64,000 bases of DNA from the NCBI GenBank assembly GCA_963819735.1, contig CAWFXC010000001.1:186001-250000 (forward strand), read 5' to 3'. The stretch's first letter is position 1. Each line of letters starts with the position of its first letter. The translations under genes were made by a program, and so were the position numbers. Below, piece after piece: positions 27,594 through 36,316 of the stretch. The DNA comes from CAWFXC01 sp963819735 (lineage in GTDB: Bacteria; Actinomycetota; Acidimicrobiia; IMCC26256; DASPTH01). The notes beneath the pieces are model-generated. The model did not search any database. It saw only the letters and a list, made by a program, of their open reading frames with translations, and was not told the origin of the DNA.

Positions 27594-28514
27594 ATGACCA
27601 CGCACACCCATTCCCGGCTCGACGTCCGGCCGGTCACCCCGGTGATCGGCGCGGAGGTCCACGGCGTCGACCTCCGCGAGCCACTCGACCCGGCGACGAT
27701 CGCCGAGCTGTCCGAAGCGCTGGTGCAGTGGAAGGTGCTCTTCTTCCGCGACCAGCCGCTCACCCGTGAACAGCACGTGGCCTTCGGGCGGGCGTTCGGC
27801 GCCCTCACGCCCGGCCATCCCATCCATGCCGCCCCCGACGATCGCGACGAGGTGCTCGTCGTCGACACTCGTGAGGCGCGGGTGACGCTGGGCTACGGCG
27901 AGCGCGATCCGTTCGAACCCCCGCGGCGCACGATCAACGGGTGGCACACCGACATCACGTTCGTCGCCAACCCGGCGGAGGCATCGATCCTGCGCGGCGT
28001 CGTCATCCCTCCGTACGGGGGCGACACGCTCTGGACCAACCTGGTCGCCGCCTATGAGGAACTGTCGCGGCCGGTGCGCGACTTCGTCGACGGCCTGCAG
28101 GCCGTGCACGTGTGGCACGGCTACGACGGAATCGCTCGCGACGGACACGACTCGTCGAAGCCTCCGTCGGCGGTGCACCCTGTCGTGCGCGTGCATCCGG
28201 TGAGCGGCGAGAAGGCGCTCTTCGTGAACCCCGTGTTCACGCGCTACATCGTCGGGGTCACCGATCGCGAGAGCAACGCCCTTCTCGGCGTGTTGTTCGA
28301 GCAATTGGAACGTCCGCAATTCCAGGTGCGCTTCCGCTGGGAACCCGACAGCATCGCGTTCTGGGACAACCGTGCCACCGCCCACCTCGGCCCGGTCGAT
28401 CTCGCCACCGCCGACTTCGACCGCCGGGTCGAGCGCGTCACCGTCGTGGGCGACATCCCCGAGGGGCCGGACGGCTTCCGCTCACGTCCACTCGTTGGCG
28501 AGTTGTTCGCCTGA
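27594..28514 (+). CDS. TauD/TfdA-family 2-oxoglutarate-dependent dioxygenase (2)
   Basis: A 306-residue Fe(II)/2-oxoglutarate dioxygenase. The HxD iron motif is WHTDITF near residue 118, and the C-terminal WDNRATAHLGPVDL holds the distal histidine, followed by the binding arginine in RRVERVTV. GAGGAG lies upstream of the ATG. It aligns along its whole length with the other TauD-like protein in this region but differs in the middle loop (YGERDPFEPPRRT), so it probably handles a different sulfonate or sulfate ester delivered by the same uptake system. Confidence 0.9.
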   Translation: MTTHTHSRLDVRPVTPVIGAEVHGVDLREPLDPATIAELSEALVQWKVLFFRDQPLTREQHVAFGRAFGALTPGHPIHAAPDDRDEVLVVDTREARVTLGYGERDPFEPPRRTINGWHTDITFVANPAEASILRGVVIPPYGGDTLWTNLVAAYEELSRPVRDFVDGLQAVHVWHGYDGIARDGHDSSKPPSAVHPVVRVHPVSGEKALFVNPVFTRYIVGVTDRESNALLGVLFEQLERPQFQVRFRWEPDSIAFWDNRATAHLGPVDLATADFDRRVERVTVVGDIPEGPDGFRSRPLVGELFA

Positions 28515-28657
28515 CCGGGGCGACGCGCAGTGCGCGATTCGGCTGAGCGCTCACGCGAGTCGAACACGGACGAAACGCACACGGTGACGACGTAGTCGCA
28601 GTGCATGCCGGTGAATCGGCGTAGGTGTTCGGTGGATCGACCCGAGATGGCTACATC

Positions 28658-28682
28658 AAGAGAGATTGATATATTTGCCTCG
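28658..28682 (+). promoter_or_regulatory. AT-rich promoter-like element upstream of chrA
   Basis: The stretch AGAGATTGATATATTTGCC is the most AT-rich part of the 228-bp gap before chrA and could supply a -10 element. Exact hexamers are not certain. Confidence 0.3.
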
Positions 28683-28742
28683 CCGCCCTCGGGCCGGTCT
28701 GCAGCATCCACCGACGATCTCGCGACCGAACGGCACACCGAC

Positions 28743-29915
28743 ATGGCAGGCAACGGCCGCGACGAAGGAAACCGCGCACAGGTGGGCCTGTGGGAGGTCC
28801 TGCGGCGGTGGGGACGAATCGGCTGCACAGGATTCGGTGGGCCGCCCGCGCACATCGCCTTGCTCCGCCAACTGTGCGTCGACGAGAAGGGTTGGTTCTC
28901 CGCATCCGAGTTCGAGGACGCCGTCGCCGCGTGCAATCTCCTGCCCGGGCCGGCGTCGACACAACTCGCGATCTTCTGTGCGTGGCAGACGGCCGGACCC
29001 GCGGGCGCGCTCGTCGGCGGTGCGGCGTTCATCGTGCCCGGGCTCGTGGTCATCCTCGGTCTCGCCGCGCTGTTCCTCGCCGCCTCGCCTCCGACCTGGA
29101 TACTCGGCATCGGAGCCGGCGCCGGTGCGGCCGTTGCCGCCGTCGCCGTTCACGCGGGCATCGGTCTCGCCCGCCCCAGCTGGGGCCGCCACCCCGCTCG
29201 CGTGCGTTGGGTGATCTACGCGCTCGCCGGCGGGATCGCGGCGGCAACCGTCGGCCCCTGGCTCGTCCTCGTTCTGCTCGCGTGCGGCGGAATCGAGTTC
29301 GCCTGCCAGCAGGCCGGGCGCCGCGACCCACTCGGCGCACACCTCTGGCCGTTCCTCGCCGTCAACGCGGTCGCAGCATCAGGTGGTCTCCTCGCGCTCA
29401 CCTGGGTCGCACTCAAGGTCGGTGCCCTCTCGTACGGCGGCGGTTTCGTGATCATCCCGATCATGCGCGCCGACGCCGTCAACCACTACCACTGGATGAC
29501 GAACGCGCAGTTCCTCAACGCGGTCGCGCTGGGTCAGCTCACCCCGGGACCGGTTGTCCTCACCGTTGCAGTCGTCGGTTTCGCCGCGGCAGGCATCGGT
29601 GGCGGCCTTCTCGCGGCCGTCGTCGCGTTCGCGCCGTCCTTCGCGTTCGTGCTCCTGGGCGGGCGACATTTCGATCGTCTCCGTACCGACACCGGTCCCC
29701 GTGCATTCCTCGACGGCGCCGGTCCCGCGGCAATCGGCGCCATCATCGGAGCCGCGATCCCCCTCGCCACCGCACTCCAGGAGACGTGGCAACTGGCCGT
29801 CCTCGCCGCCGCCGCGCTCTGCCTCCTGGCGCTGCGAAGGGGCGTCGTCTTCACTCTGCTGTTCGCCGGCTTCGTCGGGCTGATCGCCACGTGGCTCGGA
29901 GCACCGTTGCCGTAG
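28743..29915 (+). CDS. chrA: ChrA-type chromate transporter
   Basis: About 390 residues with two homologous halves (CHR domains), as in long ChrA proteins. Half 1 carries GFGGPPAHIALL and NLLPGPASTQLAIF; half 2 carries GALSYGGGFVIIPIM and LGQLTPGPVVLT. Around ten hydrophobic segments are visible. ChrA proteins export chromate, probably by anion-type transport. The frame opens at 28,605; an AT-rich stretch at 28,660-28,680 (GATTGATATATTTG) looks like a promoter, so ATG 28,743 was preferred, with 28,647 as alternative. The gene stands alone. A role linked to sulfate-type anions, given the neighbouring sulfonate genes, is speculative. Confidence 0.85.
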   Translation: MAGNGRDEGNRAQVGLWEVLRRWGRIGCTGFGGPPAHIALLRQLCVDEKGWFSASEFEDAVAACNLLPGPASTQLAIFCAWQTAGPAGALVGGAAFIVPGLVVILGLAALFLAASPPTWILGIGAGAGAAVAAVAVHAGIGLARPSWGRHPARVRWVIYALAGGIAAATVGPWLVLVLLACGGIEFACQQAGRRDPLGAHLWPFLAVNAVAASGGLLALTWVALKVGALSYGGGFVIIPIMRADAVNHYHWMTNAQFLNAVALGQLTPGPVVLTVAVVGFAAAGIGGGLLAAVVAFAPSFAFVLLGGRHFDRLRTDTGPRAFLDGAGPAAIGAIIGAAIPLATALQETWQLAVLAAAALCLLALRRGVVFTLLFAGFVGLIATWLGAPLP

Positions 29916-29951
29916 GTCCGTCGATGCGGTCCAGGTCCGACGGTGGCGCAG

Positions 29952-30401
29952 CTATTCGCTCGCATTGCCTTGCGCACGCGTCGCAGGTTCGACGATCGCG
30001 TCGACGAGTAGTTCGACGCTCGAGAGCACGCGGACTTGATCCTCGTCGGATATCCCGTAGCGGTCGGCGAGGTGGGCCGGCGCGTTGTAGCTCACGCACA
30101 CCTGCTGATCGTCTCGTTCCCAGATGAGGATCTTGAGTGGGAGATCGAGCGCGACAAGTGGAGTGGCCCGCATCAATGGAGTTCCCAGCGTCGGGTTACC
30201 GAAGATGACGAGCTTCGTGTTGGGTAGGACCTGGCCGGCCGTTGCGGCTTCGCCACTGTGGTCGATGACCGCGAAGACCTTGATGCCGCGGGCCCTCAAG
30301 ACTTCTAAGAGACGATCCACCAGTGCGTCGACGGGATCGACGGCTTGGCGGGTGACGACACCTCGACCGGTGAGACCATTCACGTCCTCGATGGCGCCCA
30401 C
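29952..30401 (-). CDS. DUF302-domain protein
   Basis: About 149 residues containing a DUF302 domain: KVFAVIDHSGEAATAG, LVIFGNPTLGTPLM and ALDLPLKILIW are the conserved blocks. DUF302 proteins are small and soluble and of unsettled function, sometimes linked to redox or metal stress. The frame opens at 30,491, but the added N-terminus is arginine-rich and not conserved, so GTG 30,401 was taken as the start without strong ribosome-binding support. It is convergent with chrA. Confidence 0.8.
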   Translation of the reverse strand: MGAIEDVNGLTGRGVVTRQAVDPVDALVDRLLEVLRARGIKVFAVIDHSGEAATAGQVLPNTKLVIFGNPTLGTPLMRATPLVALDLPLKILIWERDDQQVCVSYNAPAHLADRYGISDEDQVRVLSSVELLVDAIVEPATRAQGNASE

Positions 30402-30667
30402 AACTCGCCTACTGCGTCTCGACGGGTGGCGGGAACGCACGGGACTCGTTGGCAGCAGGCGCCCCGATCGACCCACCGGCGACGCCACCAAGCCGGATCT
30501 TGCTGCTGATCGGAACGACGACGACCGGCATGAACGACTCCTTCAGGATCAGCTACGACAACGGCCCTCCCCGCGTCGACGGACTCACGGCGACCAGATT
30601 CTGCCGGAAACCGCGCTTTCCGGCCAGCGGCAGTTCAAGTTCTGGCGATGATGAACCAGCGACGGGA

Positions 30668-30817
30668 ATGACCTACGGGCTGGTCCAACACAACGCGGGC
30701 GAAGACCGTGAATTCTCAGACCTTCGTGTCGGGCTCGATCACCCCTCGCTCGCCGTTGCGTCTCGTGACGAGCTCCGGGCATGGGTCGAGCAGTTCGATG
30801 ACTGCATGACGGCCTGA
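30668..30817 (+). pseudogene. Remnant of a VOC (glyoxalase/bleomycin-resistance) family gene
   Basis: About 50 codons (MTYGLVQHNAGEDREF, then GLDHPSLAVASRDELRAWV) match the middle of VOC-superfamily proteins, where GLVQH and GLDHxxFxVxxxxxLxxW are conserved. The N-terminal betaalphabeta unit and the C-terminal metal-binding strand are missing or scrambled on both sides, so only a fragment survives. Confidence 0.5.
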
Positions 30818-31168
30818 TCGGCCGTCGGTCAACCGGGGGCGGGTGGTCTCTCCGCGAAGCACGTCCTGGCGCCGGGGCGGAGCGACGTCATCGTCGCCAG
30901 GGGAGACCGCGGCGAACCCGTGAAGACCAAGGCGTGACCACCGTCGCCTGTGGTACACCTTTCAAGATCGGGTCACCGCAGACGAGATGCACGTGGATGG
31001 GCTCAAACCCCAGCTCGGATGGTCACCCGACGCGTCCCTTGACGCGGCAAACGAGGTTGTGCGCTGCGGCTCTGAGGGTGCGCCGGTCGTGCGGCGAGCG
31101 GTGGACCCCGCCGGAGATCCGCTTCGCTCGCATCGTCAGGTCGACCCATTCGTCCCGCCGCCCGTGAC
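30818..31168. other. About 350 bp without a recognisable gene
   Basis: No conserved coding frame was found between the VOC remnant and the next membrane protein. A 61-codon plus-strand frame at 30,987-31,172 (MHVDGLKPQLGWSPDAS...) resembles nothing recognised. The stretch is probably decayed sequence. Confidence 0.4.
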
Positions 31169-32632
31169 GTGACTGCGACCAGCTACGACGGGTTCCACGG
31201 TGGGGCCTTGGCTGCGCTCGTCGCGGCGGTGGTCGCCGCCGGCGCGTGGGCGGCGTGGTTGGCGGTGCTGTGGTTCCGCCGGGTTCCGCGGCTCCCGCAC
31301 GCGGGGCCGGAGACTGCGGAGCTCGGTCCCGAGGCGCCCGCGGTCGCGAACCTGCTGGTCAACCAGTGGTACGTGACGGCGCCTGCGGTGCCTGCCACCC
31401 TGCTCGACCTGGCCGCCCGACGGGTGGTCGGCCTCGAGGAGGTGGGTTCCGATCGGTTCGTCGTGCGCACGCGCGCCGTGCCGGATCGCTCTGGGTTGAC
31501 GGCCTACGAGCGGCAGGTCCTGCGGCTCGTCGAGGCAAGGGCGACCGGTGGGTCGGCGCCGGTCGATGTGCTGCGGATCGGCACGGCCGAGGGCGCGTCG
31601 TGGCTCGGCGAGTTCTCCGCCGCGGTCATCGAAGATGCCGAGGCCCGAGGGCTCGCCATCGAGGGACTGGCGCGCCGTGAACGGATTCCGCTCGCGGTCG
31701 GGCTGGCCATGGTCCTCTTTCTCGCCGCACTCGCGCTCGAACTTGCCCACGTCGGCCCTTACCACGCCCGAGGAGGCTCACAGCAGCACGCGGGCGTCTG
31801 GTTCGTGGTCGCGTTGGTCGCGTGGATCGCGATCCTCACGACCAGCGGACGGTCGCGCACGGTCCGTACCACCCGTGCCGGTCGCGAGGCGTGCGCACAG
31901 TGGCTCGGTGTGCGGTCATATCTGCGCCGCAACAAGAGCTTCGTCGCCCAACCACCGGCCGGCGTGACCATCTGGGGCCGGGCACTCGCGTACGGCGTCG
32001 CGCTCGGCGTCAACCGGGCCGCGCTCGTCGCGCTTCCCATAGGTCCCGACGACCCCGACCACGTGTGGAGCCGCGCGACCGGGACCTGGCGGCAGTTGCG
32101 AGTGCGCAGCCCGCACCGTTTCGGCGCTGGTGAGGCGCCGCGGCGCGTCCTCGTCGGCGGCATCCTTCGGTTGCTCGCGTGGTGCGCAATCGGCGTGGTT
32201 GCACTGCCGCTCGTCGTAGGGGTGTTGTCGCATGTGGTGCCTGACGTGCTCGACGACGGCGACCTCGCTGTACTCGCCGTCGGGTTGGTGTTCGTCGCGG
32301 TGCCTACCGTTGGTGCGGTCTATGTCGGCGCGCGAATCATTGATGGTGCCGTGCGCACGTGGCGCGGCTTCATCGATGTGCGCCACGTCGAGATCATCGA
32401 AGGGCCCGTGGTCAAGACCTACGACGGCCACTTCGTCGTGGACGACGGTACGACCGATGAGGTTGTTGCCTTCGCGACTCCGGCGTCGCCGCCGATCCTT
32501 GTCGGGGATCGCGTGCGGATCACCTCCACTCCGACGCTTCATCACGTCACGGCGGTCGAGATCGTCACTCGAGAGGAGAAGACCGATGGGCCTGTTCAAG
32601 CGACGCCTGCCGACGTCGACGTCCAGCACTGA
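31169..32632 (+). CDS. Multi-pass membrane protein, DUF2207-like
   Basis: A 487-residue protein with an N-terminal hydrophobic segment (ALAALVAAVVAAGAWAAWLAVLWF), a cytoplasmic-looking domain with ATLLDLAARRVVGLEE as in DUF2207 proteins, a second pair of membrane segments near 180-225, and a third pair near 330-390. The last 90 residues form a soluble beta-rich tail. No enzymatic motif is visible. The GTG start lies 3 bp after an upstream GTG in the same stretch, so the start is uncertain by a few codons. The 300-aa gene downstream overlaps it by 47 bp. Confidence 0.65.
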   Translation: MTATSYDGFHGGALAALVAAVVAAGAWAAWLAVLWFRRVPRLPHAGPETAELGPEAPAVANLLVNQWYVTAPAVPATLLDLAARRVVGLEEVGSDRFVVRTRAVPDRSGLTAYERQVLRLVEARATGGSAPVDVLRIGTAEGASWLGEFSAAVIEDAEARGLAIEGLARRERIPLAVGLAMVLFLAALALELAHVGPYHARGGSQQHAGVWFVVALVAWIAILTTSGRSRTVRTTRAGREACAQWLGVRSYLRRNKSFVAQPPAGVTIWGRALAYGVALGVNRAALVALPIGPDDPDHVWSRATGTWRQLRVRSPHRFGAGEAPRRVLVGGILRLLAWCAIGVVALPLVVGVLSHVVPDVLDDGDLAVLAVGLVFVAVPTVGAVYVGARIIDGAVRTWRGFIDVRHVEIIEGPVVKTYDGHFVVDDGTTDEVVAFATPASPPILVGDRVRITSTPTLHHVTAVEIVTREEKTDGPVQATPADVDVQH

Positions 32633-33488
32633 CCGCGCCGCCCTCGCGGAGCTCGCGCAGTCTCGCGGCTGGCAACCGGTCGAGGGTGCACCGTTCGACG
32701 GCGGCGTGACGAGCAACCTCTGGCGACTGAACTTCGCGCTCTACGGCCAGCGGCAGCCGATCGGCGTCGGGGGCGCCGACGTCGTGGCGCCCCGTCACAG
32801 CTCGTACCACGAGTCGTACACCGGCACCGTCGACGGTCGGCGCGTGATCTTGACGAACCATCAGACCAACATCGCCCAGCTTCGGGCGTACGACTTCGAG
32901 TCGGTGGCGGTCTGCGCGGTCGAGCTCGGCACGATCGCGCCCATCGTGCTGATGCAACCACGGGCGACCCCTTTCATCGCCCGCTTGGTGACCGCGACGC
33001 CGACCGGCGATCAGGAGTTCGATGATCAGTTCGTGGTCGTGCTCGCGCCGACCGTCACCCCGGAGATCCTGACCGACGAGGTACGCCGGCTGATCATGGC
33101 GCACGACGACTGGGCGTTCCTCGGCGACGACGACTGGCTCGTATGCGCGAGCAAGGGTCGCTACGACTCGGCGGACGCGGTCACTCGCCGCACAGACGAA
33201 GTGATGGGCATCGTGCACGCCTTCCCGACCTCCATCGTCCCCGACCACGTTGACCGATCCGTCGACGACCTTGCCGCCCGCATCGAGAAGATCTCGACCG
33301 TCGACGAGGCTCTGGCGTTCCTCGAGCAACTGAGCCCCGACGACCGTGCACGCCTGGCGAAATCGGACACGCCACTCGCTGCGTTCGCCGACGTGACGAC
33401 ACCCGACGAGGCGATGGCTCGACTCGAGTCACTCGACATGCCGCAGCGGATGCAGCTCCTCGCGATGTTCACGCGATTGGACGATTGA
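32586..33488 (+). CDS. Conserved hypothetical protein (300 aa)
   Basis: A 300-residue soluble protein beginning MGLFKRRLP, a style common in cytoplasmic proteins of actinobacterial envelope operons. AGGAG lies a few bases before ATG 32,586, inside the upstream gene, so translation is probably coupled. The central part contains WLVCASKGRYD, and the last 80 residues are helical and charged (EALAFLEQLSPDDRARL). No family or catalytic motif is recognised. It is convergent with hypD. Confidence 0.65.
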   Translation: MGLFKRRLPTSTSSTDRAALAELAQSRGWQPVEGAPFDGGVTSNLWRLNFALYGQRQPIGVGGADVVAPRHSSYHESYTGTVDGRRVILTNHQTNIAQLRAYDFESVAVCAVELGTIAPIVLMQPRATPFIARLVTATPTGDQEFDDQFVVVLAPTVTPEILTDEVRRLIMAHDDWAFLGDDDWLVCASKGRYDSADAVTRRTDEVMGIVHAFPTSIVPDHVDRSVDDLAARIEKISTVDEALAFLEQLSPDDRARLAKSDTPLAAFADVTTPDEAMARLESLDMPQRMQLLAMFTRLDD

Positions 33489-33525
33489 TAGGCACGCCCC
33501 AGGGTCGCTGACACCGCATACGCGC

Positions 33526-34650
33526 TCAGCGTCTCCCGATGGTCACTGCGACCTCGCGGTGGAGTCGACCGAAGTTGTAGTACGCCGCACACGCGCCTTC
33601 CGACGACACCATGCAGGTGCCGATCGGCGTCTCCGGTGTGCACGCGGTGCCGAACACCTTGCATTCCCAGGGCTTGATCACGCCCTTCAACACCTCGCCA
33701 CATTGACACGCCTTCGGGTCGGCGACGCGTACACCGGGCACCGGATAGTGGAGCTCGGCGTCGAACTCGGCGAACTCCGGACGCAGCTTCAGCGCGCTCT
33801 GCGAGATGAACCCGAGCCCGCGCCATTCGAAGTGCGGTCGCAGCTCGAAGACCTCCGCCAACGCGGCGAGCGCGCGCGGATTGCCCTCGTCGCGCACGAC
33901 GCGTGCATACTGGTTCTCGACTTCGCAGCGGCCTTCGCTGATCTGCGCGAGCAGCATGTCGATCGCCTGGAGGATGTCGAGCGGTTCGAAGCCCGCGGTC
34001 ACGAGCGGCTTGCCGTACTGCTCGGTGACGAATCGGTACGGCCGGTTCCCGACGACGGTGGAGACGTGCCCGGGCCCGAGGAATCCGTCGAGGCGGAGGT
34101 CGGGCGACTCGAGGATTGCCTTGATCGGCGGGACGATCGTCACGTGGTTGCAGAACACGCGGAAGTTCTTCACGCCGAGCTCTCGTGCCCGGAGCAAGGT
34201 CAGGGCGGTGGACGGCGCCGTTGTCTCGAACCCGACAGCGAAGAACACCACGTCACGATCCGGTGTTTCGGTCGCGAGGCGCAGCGCGTCCAACGGTGAG
34301 TACACGAAGCGCACGTCGGCGCCCCGCGCCTTGGCCTCGAGCAGGTTGCCGTTCCCGCCGGGCACGCGCATCATGTCGCCGAATGACGTGAAGATCACCC
34401 CCGGGGTCTCCGCGACCGCGATGGCATCGTCGACGCGGCCCATCGGGATCACGCACACCGGACACCCGGGCCCGTGCACCAACTCAACCGAGGTCGGGAG
34501 CACGTGCTCGATCCCGTGCCGGTAGATCGTGTGCGTGTGGCCGCCGCACACCTCCATGAACTTGAAGTGACCGTCGCCGGCGACGTCCGTGATGCGCGCC
34601 ACCAGGGCGCGCGCGGCAGCGGGGTCGCGGTACTCGTCGACGAAGCGCAC
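33526..34650 (-). CDS. hypD: Hydrogenase maturation protein HypD
   Basis: A 374-residue HypD. It works with HypC to assemble the Fe(CN)2CO unit of the [NiFe] site and carries a [4Fe-4S] cluster. Conserved blocks are MEVCGGHTHTIYRHG, HGPGCPVCVIP, FCNHVTIVPP, GFEPLDILQAI, and the C-terminal cysteines in ACQCGEVLKG and ACAAYYNFGR. The frame opens at 34,800, but the N-terminal extension is not conserved; GTG 34,650, reading VRFVDEYRDP, is the family-like start. It is the last gene of the long minus-strand hydrogenase run. Confidence 0.97.
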   Translation of the reverse strand: MRFVDEYRDPAAARALVARITDVAGDGHFKFMEVCGGHTHTIYRHGIEHVLPTSVELVHGPGCPVCVIPMGRVDDAIAVAETPGVIFTSFGDMMRVPGGNGNLLEAKARGADVRFVYSPLDALRLATETPDRDVVFFAVGFETTAPSTALTLLRARELGVKNFRVFCNHVTIVPPIKAILESPDLRLDGFLGPGHVSTVVGNRPYRFVTEQYGKPLVTAGFEPLDILQAIDMLLAQISEGRCEVENQYARVVRDEGNPRALAALAEVFELRPHFEWRGLGFISQSALKLRPEFAEFDAELHYPVPGVRVADPKACQCGEVLKGVIKPWECKVFGTACTPETPIGTCMVSSEGACAAYYNFGRLHREVAVTIGRR

Positions 34651-34655
34651 CGGCG

Positions 34656-34883
34656 CTACGCGACCCGCAGGCCGCGATCCTCCGGGAGCTGGAGCCGCTC
34701 CGCCAACGCCGACCGGCCCTGGCGCAGCATCACTGCCGCGAGGGCGACTCCGCCCGCAATCATGTCCCTGACCTCTTGCGAGCTGGAGATCGTCTCCCAC
34801 GATTCCTTGAGCTCTTCGAAGCCGCGCTCGCCGGCTCGGGTGCCGAGTACGTATCCGATGACCATGCCGACCATCGCTCCCAT
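34656..34883 (-). CDS. Small membrane-anchored protein of the hydrogenase locus (75 aa)
   Basis: A 75-residue protein: a hydrophobic N-terminus MGAMVGMVIGYVLGTRAG, then a charged amphipathic helix FEELKESWETISSS. ATG 34,883 has GGAGG upstream and lies 1 bp beyond the hypC stop. It shares the pattern GYxxG-x-x-AGxR, followed by a similar helix and an E-V/F-x-D segment, with the 84-residue protein at 48.2 kb, so the two look like paralogues. A glycine-rich YtxH-like anchor is the nearest comparison. Membrane attachment of the maturation machinery or hydrogenase is a guess from context. Confidence 0.75.
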   Translation of the reverse strand: MGAMVGMVIGYVLGTRAGERGFEELKESWETISSSQEVRDMIAGGVALAAVMLRQGRSALAERLQLPEDRGLRVA

Positions 34884-34884
34884 G

Positions 34885-35175
34885 TCAACCTCCGGGGTTG
34901 TCGGTGGTGATTCTCGATGTCGCCAGTGCTTCGAGCTCGTCGTCGAGCTCCCGCCCCAGGAGCTGCAACCCCTCCAGGGCCAGGCGCGCTTCGTTTTCGT
35001 CGATCTTCGACATCGCGAACCCGACGTGGATGAGGACCCAGTCGCCGGGCTTGATGTCCTCGTCTTCGAGGAGCCCGATGTTGACAACGCGACCGACGCC
35101 GCTCACGTCGACGCGCGCCAGGTGCTCGTGGATCTCGAGCAGCTCGGTGACCTGGCCGGGTATCCCGAGGCACAT
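34885..35175 (-). CDS. hypC: Hydrogenase maturation chaperone HypC
   Basis: A 96-residue HypC/HupF protein. It starts with MCLGIPGQV, whose Cys2 carries the Fe(CN)2CO precursor with HypD. GDWVLIHVGFAMSKID is the second conserved block. The C-terminal 30 residues are a helical tail ending in TTDNPGG. The start is 1 bp from the YceI stop. A second HypC domain exists in the locus, fused to a SIS domain (46.5 kb), but without the N-terminal MC motif; this gene is the standard HypC. Confidence 0.97.
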   Translation of the reverse strand: MCLGIPGQVTELLEIHEHLARVDVSGVGRVVNIGLLEDEDIKPGDWVLIHVGFAMSKIDENEARLALEGLQLLGRELDDELEALATSRITTDNPGG

Positions 35176-35176
35176 G

Positions 35177-35692
35177 TCAATCCACCTGCTCGGCGACGAC
35201 GTCGACGTGCACCTTCACGTCCGGCTCGACGCGGAACATCAGGATCTTGGGCGGGTCCATGCCGAAATCCCGGATGTCGAACGTGTGCTCGCCGGCGATC
35301 GCGAGTGTGCGGTCGTCGATCCGCGAGACGCTGATCTCGTCTTCGTACGTGTTGGTCGCGCCCCGGAAGGTGAGATCACCGCGCGCGAGGTAGCGCCCGT
35401 CCTTGCCCGTCTCGCGCAGCTCGCTCAACGCGCCGTCGATCGTGGGAAATCGGCGCGAGTCGATGCGGCGGCGAAGCTCGCGATCCTCGAGCGGGTTGCC
35501 CGACGAGAGCTTGTCGACGGCGAACGACAACCTTGCCTTCGCGGGCGCCTGCAGGTTGATGCGCCCACCACCGAGGACCTCCATGTCGAGCGAGCCCTCG
35601 AGCCCGGTGGTACTGGTGTGGATCGGGTGCAGGCTCGACTTCGCGTCGACCACCACCTGCGAGCGCTCCGGCAGGATGCGGAAGTGGGCCAC
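35177..35692 (-). CDS. YceI-like protein of the hydrogenase locus
   Basis: A 171-residue YceI-family beta-barrel-like protein. It has PERSQVVVDAKSSLHPI at the N-terminus, ELRRRIDSRRFPTI in the middle, and AGEHTFDIRDFGMDPPKIL near the end. YceI proteins bind polyprenyl chains such as isoprenoid quinones, but they are usually exported; no signal peptide is seen here, so it should be cytoplasmic. The same pattern, including RRIDxRRFP and FDIRDF, forms the C-terminal half of the PadR fusion at 48.5-49.6 kb, so the two are paralogues in one locus. A link to the quinone pool is inference. Confidence 0.85.
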   Translation of the reverse strand: MAHFRILPERSQVVVDAKSSLHPIHTSTTGLEGSLDMEVLGGGRINLQAPAKARLSFAVDKLSSGNPLEDRELRRRIDSRRFPTIDGALSELRETGKDGRYLARGDLTFRGATNTYEDEISVSRIDDRTLAIAGEHTFDIRDFGMDPPKILMFRVEPDVKVHVDVVAEQVD

Positions 35693-35699
35693 GGGGCGC

Positions 35700-35804
35700 C
35701 TACATCTCCCGGATCTTGAGGTACCGGGCGATGTCGGGCAACGACTTCACGATGATGCCGGCGATGAGCGCCAATGCCAGCGACAACACGAGACGGCGAA
35801 TCAT
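35700..35804 (-). CDS. 34-aa single-pass membrane peptide
   Basis: A 34-residue peptide MIRRLVLSLALALIAGI... that is almost entirely one membrane helix with a basic N-terminus and a charged tail ending IREM (DUF6893-like small proteins are comparable). GGGAGG lies seven bases upstream, and its ATG overlaps the stop of the protease gene (ATGA), so it is clearly translated with the operon. Confidence 0.7.
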   Translation of the reverse strand: MIRRLVLSLALALIAGIIVKSLPDIARYLKIREM

Positions 35805-36316
35805 GGGCTCGCCTCCCTTCCGTTCGGATACGCGGGTGTGCACAATTCGGCCAGGAGTTCGACGACGGCCTCGGCCGCGCGGTCGACCGCGCCCGCGACG
35901 GGCGCCGACAGCCCGATGCCTTCGTCGACGCGCAGGGGCTGGCAACCGACGATGAAGATCCGGTCGACGTGGCCCCCGAGGCCGGCCAGCATGTCGAACA
36001 CGACCGTCGGATTCATGCTGTGCGCCTCGAAGCCCGCGCCGTCGTCGCGAGCGCCCTCTGGGGAGCCCGCGAACTCCGGCTCGAGGAGTAGCACCGTGCC
36101 CGGGACCTCGTCCATGGGCACGGCATCGACCAGAACGAGGGCGTCGTAGCCCTCGAGCAGTTCCAGGGCCAGGTGCAGGCCGCGGATCCCGAAGTCCTCC
36201 AGGTGCACGCCGTGAGGCATCACGCGGGCTTGCAGCCGCTGCGCGACCTCGACTCCGAAGCCGTCGTCGCGCAGGAAGATGTTGCCGATCCCGGCCACGA
36301 GCACGCGGCGGTTCAC
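35801..36316 (-). CDS. Hydrogenase maturation endopeptidase (HycI/HoxM family)
   Basis: A 171-residue nickel-dependent protease that removes the C-terminal extension of the hydrogenase large subunit after Ni insertion. Conserved features are VAGIGNIFLRDDGFGVE with the first nickel-contacting aspartate, ALVLVDAVP with a second acidic residue, and FEAHSMNP with the histidine; together they match the Asp-Asp-His site of HycI/HybD. The GTG start overlaps the preceding gene's stop (GTGA). Its predicted substrate is the large subunit encoded a few kb upstream in the same run. Confidence 0.92.
   Translation of the reverse strand: MNRRVLVAGIGNIFLRDDGFGVEVAQRLQARVMPHGVHLEDFGIRGLHLALELLEGYDALVLVDAVPMDEVPGTVLLLEPEFAGSPEGARDDGAGFEAHSMNPTVVFDMLAGLGGHVDRIFIVGCQPLRVDEGIGLSAPVAGAVDRAAEAVVELLAELCTPAYPNGREASP

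Noticed and set aside
30987..31172. 61-codon plus-strand frame as a gene
   Set aside because: No ribosome-binding site, no homology, and it overlaps the next gene's start.
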